This document shows, piece after piece, positions 6,712-12,380 of a stretch of DNA of 29,519 bases. Position 1 is the stretch's first letter, and the number at the start of each line of letters is the position of its first letter. Under the pieces are notes generated by a model. The model was given only the letters and a program-made list of their open reading frames with translations. It did not search any database and was not told the origin of the DNA. Position numbers and translations under genes: made by a program. The stretch comes from a virus, in the IMG/VR virus record IMGVR_UViG_3300022187_000015, positions 1-29,519 of that record. One strand, 5' to 3'.

Positions 6712-7109
6712 GGCTGCACCTCTCTCTTAAGTGACGTACGTGCCTCCAAAGCCAGTCGAGCATACTGCATGACCTGTTGGTCGTAGTTGGGTGCATCACG
6801 GTCTGCGACTTGCATAGCCACACCTACCGCCCAGCTTGCGATGATGCCCTTGGTAGAGTCATCACTTCCGCCACCTCCACCGCCGTAGGTCTGCCCTGGT
6901 TTACTCAGCTTCAGCTTCGTACCCCATTGGGTTTCGCTTTTGGTGTAGGTCACCTGGTCGCCAGGCTTCCACTTGTTTTCCGTACGGGCGCTTACCTCCC
7001 CGTTGGTGCCATCTTCGAGCAGCACCTCTTGTTTGAACATCACCGAGCCGTCGAACTTGCTCGTGTAACTGCCCGCATTCTGGGCCTCCTTAATAGTTGA
7101 ATTGTACAT
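6708..7109 (-). CDS. OB-fold-like, possible ssDNA-binding protein
   Basis: A 133-residue protein whose first 75 residues look like a compact beta barrel (SKFDGSVMFKQEVLLEDG, GEVSARTENKWKPGDQVTY, WGTKLKLSKP), followed by a Gly-rich linker (GGGGGG) and a helical tail. A barrel plus Gly-rich linker is the general layout of phage ssDNA-binding proteins, and the gene is near the replication genes. The tail is helical rather than an acidic SSB tip, so it is not a standard SSB. ATG at 7109 follows an A-rich leader (AATAAAAACC), the kind of initiation region expected in Bacteroidota. Function inferred. Confidence 0.5.
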   Translation of the reverse strand: MYNSTIKEAQNAGSYTSKFDGSVMFKQEVLLEDGTNGEVSARTENKWKPGDQVTYTKSETQWGTKLKLSKPGQTYGGGGGGSDDSTKGIIASWAVGVAMQVADRDAPNYDQQVMQYARLALEARTSLKREVQP

Positions 7110-7114
7110 GGTTT

Positions 7115-7471
7115 TTATTTGCACAGCTTCTCGATGAAGCTGCAGATTTGTTTCTGCGTAGGGTTTGTAATGTCGGTGTACGGGCGTCCCATGTAATTGG
7201 GTTGGTACTGCCGTAGGTAATCCAAGGTCTTTGCCACCTTCATGTTCGTCATCTCATCCTCGTCCAGACAGTTTATGCCAAGCATAAAGCGGTGTTTCGT
7301 TTCATCATCCCAGCGAGCCGTCTCCACCAGGTCGTCGATGCGATGGTAAGCCCTCTCGTCGAAGAGCTCATCGCCCCACGTGCTCACCTCCCAAGCCTCT
7401 CGGTAAGCATCGTCCTTCTCCCATTCGGGGTTGCAACCTTCGTGGTCAATCCAGTTTCCTGTCGTCTTCAT
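7115..7471 (-). CDS. Hypothetical acidic protein, 118 residues
   Basis: An acidic, Trp-rich protein (GNWIDHEGCNPEWEKDD, WEVSTWGDELFDE) with no known motif. ATG at 7471 makes an ATGA overlap with the previous stop; a longer frame to 7549 would invade the neighbour. Strong negative charge together with early position would fit a DNA mimic or host-inhibitory protein, but that is speculation. Confidence 0.65.
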   Translation of the reverse strand: MKTTGNWIDHEGCNPEWEKDDAYREAWEVSTWGDELFDERAYHRIDDLVETARWDDETKHRFMLGINCLDEDEMTNMKVAKTLDYLRQYQPNYMGRPYTDITNPTQKQICSFIEKLCK

Positions 7472-7698
7472 AGCGTCTTGCGTTTTGGGCTCAATCCAAG
7501 GTTGTCTGCATCTACCTGGAACAACGTAAGCCTGTACAGCACCTCCCATGCAGGTCCGTTAATTACACCAGTAGCATGCCAGTCATTGATGGTCTTCACA
7601 TCTGGTAGCTTGTCATCCATCATCTTCAGTATTTGACGGAGCAGCGCGTCGGCGTCCATCATCTTGAAGGTCTTTTGCAATTCATCGTCAATGCTCAT
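7468..7698 (-). CDS. Hypothetical protein, 76 residues
   Basis: A small helical protein (SIDDELQKTFKMMDADALLR) with no recognised family. It is linked by ATGA overlaps to the genes on both sides, which is the main evidence that it is real. Confidence 0.6.
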   Translation of the reverse strand: MSIDDELQKTFKMMDADALLRQILKMMDDKLPDVKTINDWHATGVINGPAWEVLYRLTLFQVDADNLGLSPKRKTL

Positions 7699-8006
7699 CG
7701 AATCTCGGTTGTAAAGTCAGAAGTAGAAAGAATGTAGCCCTTCAGCTCATCAGCCAGCACCAACGTGAAGTCGGGAGCAAAGCCCTTCGCCTGAAGGTAC
7801 TCGTAAGCCTGTTCCAGGATGTCACCATGCTTGTAACTGTAAGACAAAGTAATGCGGTCACCTCTGCGGAGGTCCTTGATGCAAACGCGGTCACCACGAT
7901 GGTCCGTAGGAGGGATGAAGTACACCTGTATAGCTCGGTGTCGGGGTAGGGCATGTACAGTCATGTCTATGGGGTTTGTTTGTTGATTCACTCTGTATTC
8001 AATCAC
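7695..8006 (-). CDS. Hypothetical protein, 103 residues, GTG start
   Basis: A mixed alpha/beta protein (RHRAIQVYFIPPTDHRGDRV, then DLRRGDRITLSYSYKHGD). The first codon is GTG in a GTGA overlap with the upstream stop; no ATG is better placed before the conserved-looking core. A YEYLQAKGF helix and DFTLVLADELKGY strand follow. No family is recognised. Confidence 0.6.
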   Translation of the reverse strand: MIEYRVNQQTNPIDMTVHALPRHRAIQVYFIPPTDHRGDRVCIKDLRRGDRITLSYSYKHGDILEQAYEYLQAKGFAPDFTLVLADELKGYILSTSDFTTEIR

Positions 8007-8308
8007 TTGGCATTGGCCCAGTCACGCACACCGTTCACGATGAAGACGTAGACGCACTTGCCAGTCTTAGGGTCAAACCACTTCTCGCAATCTTCGCTGC
8101 TGTTCTTGAGGTACTGAGCACGTGACTCCAAAGGCATGTTCTCCGCATCGTCCATCACCTGGTAGAAAAGACCGTTTTTCTGAGCGGGGGTCAAGTGATA
8201 CTGTTCAGCAGCTTTCGTAACCTGAGCAATCACTGCATCTTCGATGTTTCCGTTGAACGATTCCAAGGTGTTGATGGCGTTCTTAGCGAGGGTAATTGAG
8301 AAGTTCAT
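8003..8308 (-). CDS. First gene of the early operon, hypothetical, 101 residues
   Basis: A helical protein (NFSITLAKNAINTLESF) ending in a short beta segment (KTGKCVYVFIVNGVRDW). It is the promoter-proximal gene of the 8.3 kb leftward operon: the promoter element at 8335-8366 lies 26 bases upstream of ATG 8308 with an A-rich leader. That placement implies strong early expression. An in-frame extension to 8338 would start inside the promoter and is rejected. Function unknown. Confidence 0.7.
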   Translation of the reverse strand: MNFSITLAKNAINTLESFNGNIEDAVIAQVTKAAEQYHLTPAQKNGLFYQVMDDAENMPLESRAQYLKNSSEDCEKWFDPKTGKCVYVFIVNGVRDWANAK

Positions 8309-8334
8309 TTTTTTCTTTTTCCTTGATTGATACC

Positions 8335-8366
8335 GCAATATAGAAATTTATTTCTTGTCCAGTCAA
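8335..8366 (-). promoter_or_regulatory. Promoter D for the leftward early operon
   Basis: On the minus strand a TTG (8366-8364) is followed after 21 bases by TATATTGC (8342-8335), then ATCAATCAAGGAA and ATG 8308. Spacing and boxes approximate the Bacteroidota promoter (TTTG near -33, TAnnTTTG near -7). It shares the TTGAC start and the ATCAATCAA leader with three other copies in the genome. It is the most divergent copy at the -7 box. Confidence 0.65.
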
Positions 8367-8408
8367 GTCGTTCGTGAAAAAAACTGCATTTTTTTTTTGG
8401 ACAGCCCG

Positions 8409-8591
8409 TCACCCCTCTCGCTTCTTGTATTCCTCCAAAGCCGTCAGCATCTTGTGTCGACTGGTCAACCGCTTCTGCAATTCCACAGTGACCTTGTTCA
8501 GCCGCTCAAAAGCCGCGCACTCCACGGCCTTTGAGTACATGTTGATGTCATCCTTCAGTATCTGGATGCGGCGGTCGATGTCCTCGCTCAT
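8409..8591 (-). CDS. Hypothetical coiled-coil-like protein, 60 residues
   Basis: ATG at 8591 makes an ATGA overlap with the upstream stop, so it is preferred over upstream in-frame codons. The product (SEDIDRRIQILKDDINMY, then RLNKVTVELQKRLTSRHK) is charged and heptad-like, probably a helical hairpin or coiled coil. It is the last gene of the regulatory cassette before promoter D. Function unknown. Confidence 0.6.
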   Translation of the reverse strand: MSEDIDRRIQILKDDINMYSKAVECAAFERLNKVTVELQKRLTSRHKMLTALEEYKKREG

Positions 8592-8791
8592 GTCAGTCGG
8601 CATTCTGCCAGCACAGCCAGCGTGTTCCACGAAGTGACCAAGTATTCCAACTCCTCCATGTTCCAGGGCTTGCGAATCTCCCTGTAAAGTCTCCACATCT
8701 CCATTGTCTCCTGCTTGGTCAGGACGTCCCGCATGTCAGCGGTCATAGGTGTGCAACCCACGTAGGGCTGCGAGTCAGTTCTTGGTGTCAT
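8588..8791 (-). CDS. Hypothetical protein, 67 residues
   Basis: A small Met- and Trp-rich protein (KQETMEMWRLYREIRKPWN). ATG at 8791 lies immediately past the upstream stop, and its own stop overlaps the next start by ATGA. No family recognised. Confidence 0.55.
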   Translation of the reverse strand: MTPRTDSQPYVGCTPMTADMRDVLTKQETMEMWRLYREIRKPWNMEELEYLVTSWNTLAVLAECRLT

Positions 8792-8792
8792 A

Positions 8793-9041
8793 TCAGCAAA
8801 TGTTGTTTCCGTATTGAATCAGCTTGGCGATGTAATGCTCATCCTCCCAGTTTTTGACAGTGACGTGCTGCAAGGCGAGAGTCAAGCCCTGCCAGCTCCT
8901 GTCGTCCAGGGCCTGGTCAACCCAGTCATCTTCGAGCAGCTCATGGTCATTGCAAAGGATTAAGAAGTCCACCACCTCCTGCTTGAAGGTGGAGATAACG
9001 CGGTTTGCGATTGAGTCGGTAGAGTTTCGAAAGTTCATCAT
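8793..9041 (-). CDS. Hypothetical acidic protein, 82 residues
   Basis: Starts at tandem ATG codons (9041/9038) directly after the CAATACCCAAG leader that is repeated before other cassette genes. The acidic product (FLILCNDHELLEDDWVDQAL, then NWEDEHYIAKLIQYG) resembles small charged early phage proteins. The frame upstream of 9041 overlaps the neighbouring gene and is rejected. Function unknown. Confidence 0.6.
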   Translation of the reverse strand: MMNFRNSTDSIANRVISTFKQEVVDFLILCNDHELLEDDWVDQALDDRSWQGLTLALQHVTVKNWEDEHYIAKLIQYGNNIC

Positions 9042-9057
9042 CTTGGGTATTGAAAGA

Positions 9058-9234
9058 TTAAGCGAAGCGGTAGTCCTTGTACTCACGGTACAGCTGGTTG
9101 AGCTCACGCTGTGATGCGTTTTCCAGTGAGAAGGGGATGTCATAGCCATCAGCAGTCAAGGTGTCATACATGGTCTGGTAAGACACGGTTTCCATGACCT
9201 GAGCGACTGCGAGTTCTTTTGAGAGGTATTGCAT
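9058..9234 (-). CDS. Hypothetical protein, 58 residues, behind promoter C
   Basis: This gene is read in a different frame from the longer open frame at 9156-9437. It starts at ATG 9234, 31 bases after promoter C. The product (QYLSKELAVAQVMETVSYQ, DIPFSLENASQRELNQLYRE) is helical with a TADGYDIPF turn. Its promoter-proximal position and well-behaved composition identify it as the real coding frame here. Function unknown. Confidence 0.65.
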   Translation of the reverse strand: MQYLSKELAVAQVMETVSYQTMYDTLTADGYDIPFSLENASQRELNQLYREYKDYRFA

Positions 9235-9265
9235 AATTCCTGGGTTCCTTGATTGATTGATGACA

Positions 9266-9296
9266 CAAAGATGAAGAAAGTTTCCTGTTCTTGCAA
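9266..9296 (-). promoter_or_regulatory. Promoter C
   Basis: Minus strand: TTG (9296-9294), 20 bases, then CATCTTTG (9273-9266), then TGTCATCAATCAATCAAGG. It is nearly identical from the -7 box onward to copies A and B. The box differs from TAnnTTTG at one position. It drives the 58-residue gene at 9058-9234. Confidence 0.75.
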
Positions 9297-9315
9297 GCCT
9301 TTTGTGAATTTTTTT

Positions 9316-9465
9316 TCAGAATTTGTTTTTGCCCCAGTATACCTCGCCGCCGTAAGCCATCTCGTATTCATCACAGAGCCGCTTGGCTTCGTCCAGGGTA
9401 TCTGCCTCGTCCACGACGTGCAGCCCGTAGCTGCCATTCCAGTAGATGTAGTACATGCTCTTCAT
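9316..9465 (-). CDS. Hypothetical protein, 49 residues
   Basis: A short protein (MYYIYWNGSYGLHVVDEADT, then LDEAKRLCDEYEMAYGGEVY): a beta hairpin followed by a LDEAK helix, a shape common among small phage proteins of unknown role. ATG at 9465 follows the repeated AATACCCAATAAC leader. It ends 20 bases before the promoter C -33 element. Confidence 0.6.
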   Translation of the reverse strand: MKSMYYIYWNGSYGLHVVDEADTLDEAKRLCDEYEMAYGGEVYWGKNKF

Positions 9466-9482
9466 GTTATTGGGTATTGAAA

Positions 9483-9500
9483 GGGGAGCCGAAGCTCCCC
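9483..9500 (-). terminator. GC-rich UUCG hairpin after the winged-helix gene
   Basis: Stem GGGGAGC/GCTCCCC (7 bp) with a TTCG tetraloop on the minus strand, then TTTCAATACCC. It lies 18 bases past the stop of the winged-helix gene. The minus-strand U tract is short, so partial termination or an RNA-stability role is likely; on the plus strand the downstream GTGTTTTTC would be a better terminator. Confidence 0.65.
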
Positions 9501-9517
9501 GTGTTTTTCTCTTGTTC

Positions 9518-9760
9518 TTATTCGCTCCAGTCATTGTGGTAGTAGAGGTCGTGCTCCAGGAATGATGAGTATTCAGCGAGGTCCACCGTAATCACGTCTT
9601 TTTTGAACAGGTCACCCAAGTGGCCTTTCACCACGTTTGCAGAAAAGCCTGTATCAATGCAGATGTCTTTGAGTGATGCTCCGATTCCTCCATTCGCTTC
9701 TTGTTCTGCGTAGATGGCGTCTGCGACTGCCTGAGAGCCTGGTGTAAGATTGTAGTTCAT
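9518..9760 (-). CDS. Winged-helix regulator behind promoter B
   Basis: An 80-residue protein with an N-terminal winged helix: LTPGSQAVADAIYAEQEANG, ASLKDICIDTGFSANVVKG, HLGDLFKKDVITVDL, ending in an acidic aromatic tail (HDLYYHNDWSE). Recognition helix around SANVVKGHLGDL. It is the first gene of the regulatory cassette, with its own promoter and a GC hairpin after its stop, as expected for an early regulator. ATG 9760 is preferred because its leader length (about 31 bases) matches the other promoter copies; ATG 9787 (MNQSN) would be nearly leaderless. Targets unknown; the repeated promoters are candidates. Confidence 0.72.
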   Translation of the reverse strand: MNYNLTPGSQAVADAIYAEQEANGGIGASLKDICIDTGFSANVVKGHLGDLFKKDVITVDLAEYSSFLEHDLYYHNDWSE

Positions 9761-9791
9761 CTTGGGGGTGTTGTTTGATTGATTCATGACA

Positions 9792-9823
9792 CAAAGATGA
9801 AAAAAACTTCTTGTCATGTCAAG
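9792..9823 (-). promoter_or_regulatory. Promoter B
   Basis: Minus strand: TTG (9822-9820, within CTTGAC), 20 bases, CATCTTTG (9799-9792), then TGTCATGAATCAATCAAA. It is nearly identical from the box onward to promoter A at 29099-29131. It lies immediately downstream of a strong terminator that closes the late operon, so it starts an independent transcript. Confidence 0.78.
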
Positions 9824-9845
9824 CATCAGGTGAAAAAAAATTCAG

Positions 9846-9875
9846 TAAAAACAAAAAGCCCCCATTTCTGGAGGC
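9846..9875 (-). terminator. Rho-independent terminator of the late operon
   Basis: On the minus strand the stem GCCTCC/GGGGGC (9875-9858, one T-G wobble) with a 6-base loop is followed by TTTTTGTTTTT. The wobble works only on the minus strand, which fixes its direction. It lies 60 bases past the last late gene and just before promoter B. The 9876-9934 stretch holds no other feature. Confidence 0.85.
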
Positions 9876-9934
9876 TTCCTGCTGTGGAATGAATCAAGGA
9901 TTGCAGCCATACCCAAGCCGCACTGCTAATGTAG

Positions 9935-10192
9935 TCAACTTTGTCGGTTTTCCAAAAAAGACAAGCACAAAGGCAGGACACCTACCGCACACAAGCATAC
10001 CAGCTGCCACGAGCAGTCATGCTCCAGTATCTCATTGCAAGCCGTCATGACGATGATGCCGCCCACGGTCCGCTTGGCGCTCCACCTTCGCAGGTCTCCA
10101 ATTCTCTTGGTTTTGAAAGCCTGTGTAATATCGAGCGTGTTGAGCAATCCGATGATGCTCTGCCAGCTCGGCGATACGTTGTCTTTGTTCAT
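9935..10192 (-). CDS. Small membrane protein, possible holin
   Basis: An 85-residue protein with a cytoplasmic-looking N terminus (WQSIIGLLNTLDITQAFKTK) and two hydrophobic segments, about residues 43-57 (TVGGIIVMTACNEI) and 65-80 (LVCLCAVGVLPLCLSF). The KRTVGG...EIL...SW..L.L..VGVLPL layout resembles small membrane proteins often seen in Bacteroidota phages. It is the last gene before the late terminator, in the lysis neighbourhood, so a holin or holin partner is plausible. It overlaps the preceding gene by 161 bases in another frame. Confidence 0.65.
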   Translation of the reverse strand: MNKDNVSPSWQSIIGLLNTLDITQAFKTKRIGDLRRWSAKRTVGGIIVMTACNEILEHDCSWQLVCLCAVGVLPLCLSFLENRQS

Positions 10193-10319
10193 CTAAGCGC
10201 TCAAAATAGTTCTTGGTGGCTATACGTTGCAACAGCTCCACCTTACGCCGCATGTAGGAGCGACCGCACAGAGGTTTGTAATACTCCGTGCGATGCCCTG
10301 GGGGTCGGTGGGTCTTCAT
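10032..10319 (-). CDS. Basic helical protein overlapping the membrane gene
   Basis: A 95-residue, strongly basic protein (RSYMRRKVELLQRIATKNYF, then QRQRIAELAEHHRIAQHARY). Its ATG makes a TGATG overlap with the metallophosphoesterase stop. Residues 20-60 look helical and natural; the last 40 residues lie wholly inside the next gene's frame and are Arg/His-rich, so they may be a by-product of that overlap. The nested arrangement recalls spanin pairs, but there is no signal peptide or lipobox, so a spanin call is not supported. Confidence 0.5.
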   Translation of the reverse strand: MKTHRPPGHRTEYYKPLCGRSYMRRKVELLQRIATKNYFERLDEQRQRIAELAEHHRIAQHARYYTGFQNQENWRPAKVERQADRGRHHRHDGLQ

Positions 10320-11176
10320 CAGTACATGGCCCGCAGAGTAGGAGTCAATCCTCCTGCATCATTGCGCCGTACGTTGATGCCCAGCTCGAAGCAACCCACG
10401 GGCTTGGGTGGGCGTCCTCTCTCCACGTGGAAGTCCAGGTACCCGTCCTCGTACTCCTCCTTGTATGTGGGAGTCCTGACGTGGAGCACCTTCACCAGCT
10501 CCACACGGTTCTGCTTGTTGAGCCTCTCAGCCATATGAGTCATGCTCCACATCTCATGTATGTGACCCTGCCACTGCATGTCCGCTCCATGAATCATCGC
10601 CATGCCCCTTTGCGCTCCAATAGTCCCCTTTGTGACAGCTCCACCGCCACCAGCTCCGTGGAAGTATTTGACGCGATAGGTTTGAATGTCCTTGCCTCTC
10701 TCGAAGCGAAGCAACAGCCACCCGCCGTACCCGCCAATCTCTACATGTCCGCCCGCCTGGGCGTTGTAGAGAGCAGCAAACCGCTGAAGCAGGTCGGTCT
10801 CACAGTGACGCAAGATGGACGTCTCGTGGTTCCCATAGCCGATGAGCTTGAGCACATCCTTGTAGGGAGCAAACCACTCCACAGCAGTTTCCACCAAGCT
10901 GTCCAGGTATCGACTGTTGTTGTGTTCATCCCTGATGTTTGACTTGCTGCGGCGTCCGTCATACTTGCCCTGCATAGCGCAGAAAAAGTCGCCATTCACA
11001 ATCACAGGCACACCCTGCTCGGCAGCGTAATCCAGATGCCGCTTCAGTATGTCGCGCTGACAGTGGGGATTGTCCCAGTGTATATCGCTCATCAGCAGGA
11101 ATCGGTAGTCCTGCTGCATGCTGTATTCGTATGTGAGTTGGTGTACGTTTCTGGCAATCCTTGTAAATTCATTCAT
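10319..11176 (-). CDS. Calcineurin-like metallophosphoesterase
   Basis: A 285-residue enzyme with all five core motifs of the family: DIH at 31-33, GD at 62-63, GNHE at 115-118, H173 (FHGAG) and GHIH at 204-207. These bind two metal ions and hydrolyse phosphate esters; substrates in this family include nucleic acids, cyclic nucleotides and phosphoproteins. ATG 11176 overlaps the endolysin stop. In phages such enzymes often sit beside lysis or DNA-processing genes. Here it follows the endolysin in the late operon, so it may act on host nucleic acids or on signalling nucleotides late in infection; that is inference. Confidence 0.88.
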   Translation of the reverse strand: MNEFTRIARNVHQLTYEYSMQQDYRFLLMSDIHWDNPHCQRDILKRHLDYAAEQGVPVIVNGDFFCAMQGKYDGRRSKSNIRDEHNNSRYLDSLVETAVEWFAPYKDVLKLIGYGNHETSILRHCETDLLQRFAALYNAQAGGHVEIGGYGGWLLLRFERGKDIQTYRVKYFHGAGGGGAVTKGTIGAQRGMAMIHGADMQWQGHIHEMWSMTHMAERLNKQNRVELVKVLHVRTPTYKEEYEDGYLDFHVERGRPPKPVGCFELGINVRRNDAGGLTPTLRAMY

Positions 11177-11528
11177 ATGTCCACAGTCGGGGGTTGGGTT
11201 TGTTGGGGTCGCAGTCGACGTGGATGAAGTTCTCGCCCACGCCAATGCGAGTGAATCCTGCATTCAAAAAGGCCACAATCATGTGGTACCGCTTCATGCT
11301 GTTTGTGCAAGCGATGTCCGCCGCATAGCCCAGCATGTGGCTGCTCCGTCGGGAGCCATTTACAGCCTTGTTGTGAGCGACCGTCCTGAAGCCGCTGGTC
11401 ACAATCATTGGTGCTCCGTAGAGGTCACGGGCAAGGTCGAGCATCTCCAAGCATTCGGGCTCCATCATCTCCCCAGAGCCAGGAAGGTCTGGTGAATCGA
11501 ACTCGGCAAGGTTGAAGTACTTAAGCAT
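11169..11528 (-). CDS. M15-family peptidase endolysin
   Basis: A 119-residue peptidase of the M15A/VanY-like group, which cuts peptidoglycan peptide bridges. It shows SGFRT (45-49), HNKAVNGSRRSSH ending in zinc ligand H64, GYAADI with D71, and FIHVD with zinc ligand H103. It is a single catalytic domain with no signal peptide or wall-binding domain, so it needs a holin to reach the wall. ATG 11528 was chosen; an upstream TTG is an alternative. An XhlA-like membrane gene lies just upstream. Assignment is strong. Confidence 0.92.
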   Translation of the reverse strand: MLKYFNLAEFDSPDLPGSGEMMEPECLEMLDLARDLYGAPMIVTSGFRTVAHNKAVNGSRRSSHMLGYAADIACTNSMKRYHMIVAFLNAGFTRIGVGENFIHVDCDPNKPNPRLWTYE

Positions 11529-11727
11529 GGCCGCTCTTTGCAATTTGTATCTTAATGTCCATCACCATGTCATGCACCTCCTTGAGCAGCCGCTTGAGCT
11601 CCCTGCTATCTCCCTCCAACGTGCTAACGCGAACCCGCAGCTTTGCCACCTCCATGTTTAGGTGAATCCAAACTGTGAGAGCCGTGCCGATGCTTGGTAG
11701 TAGGGCGAGTATGAGTTCCGTCGTCAT
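11521..11727 (-). CDS. XhlA-like membrane protein with coiled coil
   Basis: A 68-residue protein: an N-terminal membrane segment (about residues 4-22, ELILALLPSIGTALTVWIH) followed by a heptad-rich helix (VAKLRVRVSTLEGDSRELKR and onward). In XhlA-type holin partners the order is usually coil then membrane, so this is the reverse layout. It overlaps the endolysin start and is the best candidate for a lysis membrane protein. ATG 11727 is preferred over TTG 11745. The 58 bases upstream hold no convincing gene (a 56-codon frame from 11794 is discussed as rejected). Confidence 0.65.
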   Translation of the reverse strand: MTTELILALLPSIGTALTVWIHLNMEVAKLRVRVSTLEGDSRELKRLLKEVHDMVMDIKIQIAKSGHA

Positions 11728-11803
11728 TCCGTTTTTGCTTGTCAATCCACTTAGCCAGCCGCACCTCGTTTTGTCTCCTTGTACTGCTTTTCATGTGGTA
11801 AGG

Positions 11804-12379
11804 TTACTTGATGTTTGTAAGGATGTCCCTGTCCAGTATCTGCTGCATGGTCATGGGCCGCTCGCCTGAGATGCTCAAGCCATTTTCAAAGTACACTGCC
11901 TTCTGTGGGTACATGTCAGGCCAGCTGTTCCCTGGGTATTCGTCAATGTCCGTTGCATTGTCCGTCAGGTAATCAACAAGCCTCTGTGTGTAATGCTGCG
12001 CATTTTTACGTGCCCGCTCCACCTCACGGCTGAGGTCAGCAGTCGTGATAGCTGTGGTGTCTTCACTACCGCGAATCGCCAGCCCTCCATTGTCCACACG
12101 AACGTACAGCGAGGGAAGCAGCTCCACCATCATCCACCACACCGTAGCCTTCCGTACATAGTCGTCGAGCACGGTAGCATAAATGCCCGTGACGCTGCTG
12201 CCTGAGATGTCAGACTTGAGCTTTGCGAATAACGTGGTGCCCAAGTAAGTCTGCATGTACTTGTCCTGAGCGATGATGGTAGCCGCCACAATCATGTCGT
12301 CTTGTACGCTGCCGTTGAGCGACGTCAAACGCTTGGCATAGGCGGGGTTGATGAAGAGTACCTCTGCTGTCAGTGCCAT
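11804..12379 (-). CDS. Head-tail connector protein
   Basis: A 191-residue helical protein with the look of Bacteroidota-phage head-completion/connector proteins (DUF6712-like). Features include VLFINPAYAKRL at the N terminus, QDKYMQTYLGTTLFAKL, a TVWWMMVELLPSLYVRVDN segment with the NGGLAI turn, and RKNAQHYTQRLVDYLTDN near the end. Such proteins form the ring below the portal and pass DNA to the tail. It follows the portal gene directly, which fits. Confidence is moderate because no catalytic signature exists for this class. Confidence 0.7.
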   Translation of the reverse strand: MALTAEVLFINPAYAKRLTSLNGSVQDDMIVAATIIAQDKYMQTYLGTTLFAKLKSDISGSSVTGIYATVLDDYVRKATVWWMMVELLPSLYVRVDNGGLAIRGSEDTTAITTADLSREVERARKNAQHYTQRLVDYLTDNATDIDEYPGNSWPDMYPQKAVYFENGLSISGERPMTMQQILDRDILTNIK

Positions 12380-12380
12380 G

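Noticed and set aside
9156-9437. 93-codon minus-strand frame
   Set aside because: It runs through promoter C and overlaps the 58-residue gene at 9058-9234 and the 49-residue gene at 9316-9465, both of which have better starts, leaders and composition.
9941-10942. Long plus-strand open frame of 333 codons
   Set aside because: It lies entirely opposite the metallophosphoesterase and small membrane genes, whose family motifs are intact; the plus-strand translation has no recognisable domain and is a mirror of strong minus-strand coding.
11624-11794. 56-codon minus-strand frame starting nine bases after the connector gene
   Set aside because: It starts well but its second half lies out of frame within the XhlA-like gene and becomes Gly/His/Ser-rich and unstructured; it is kept only as a weak possibility.
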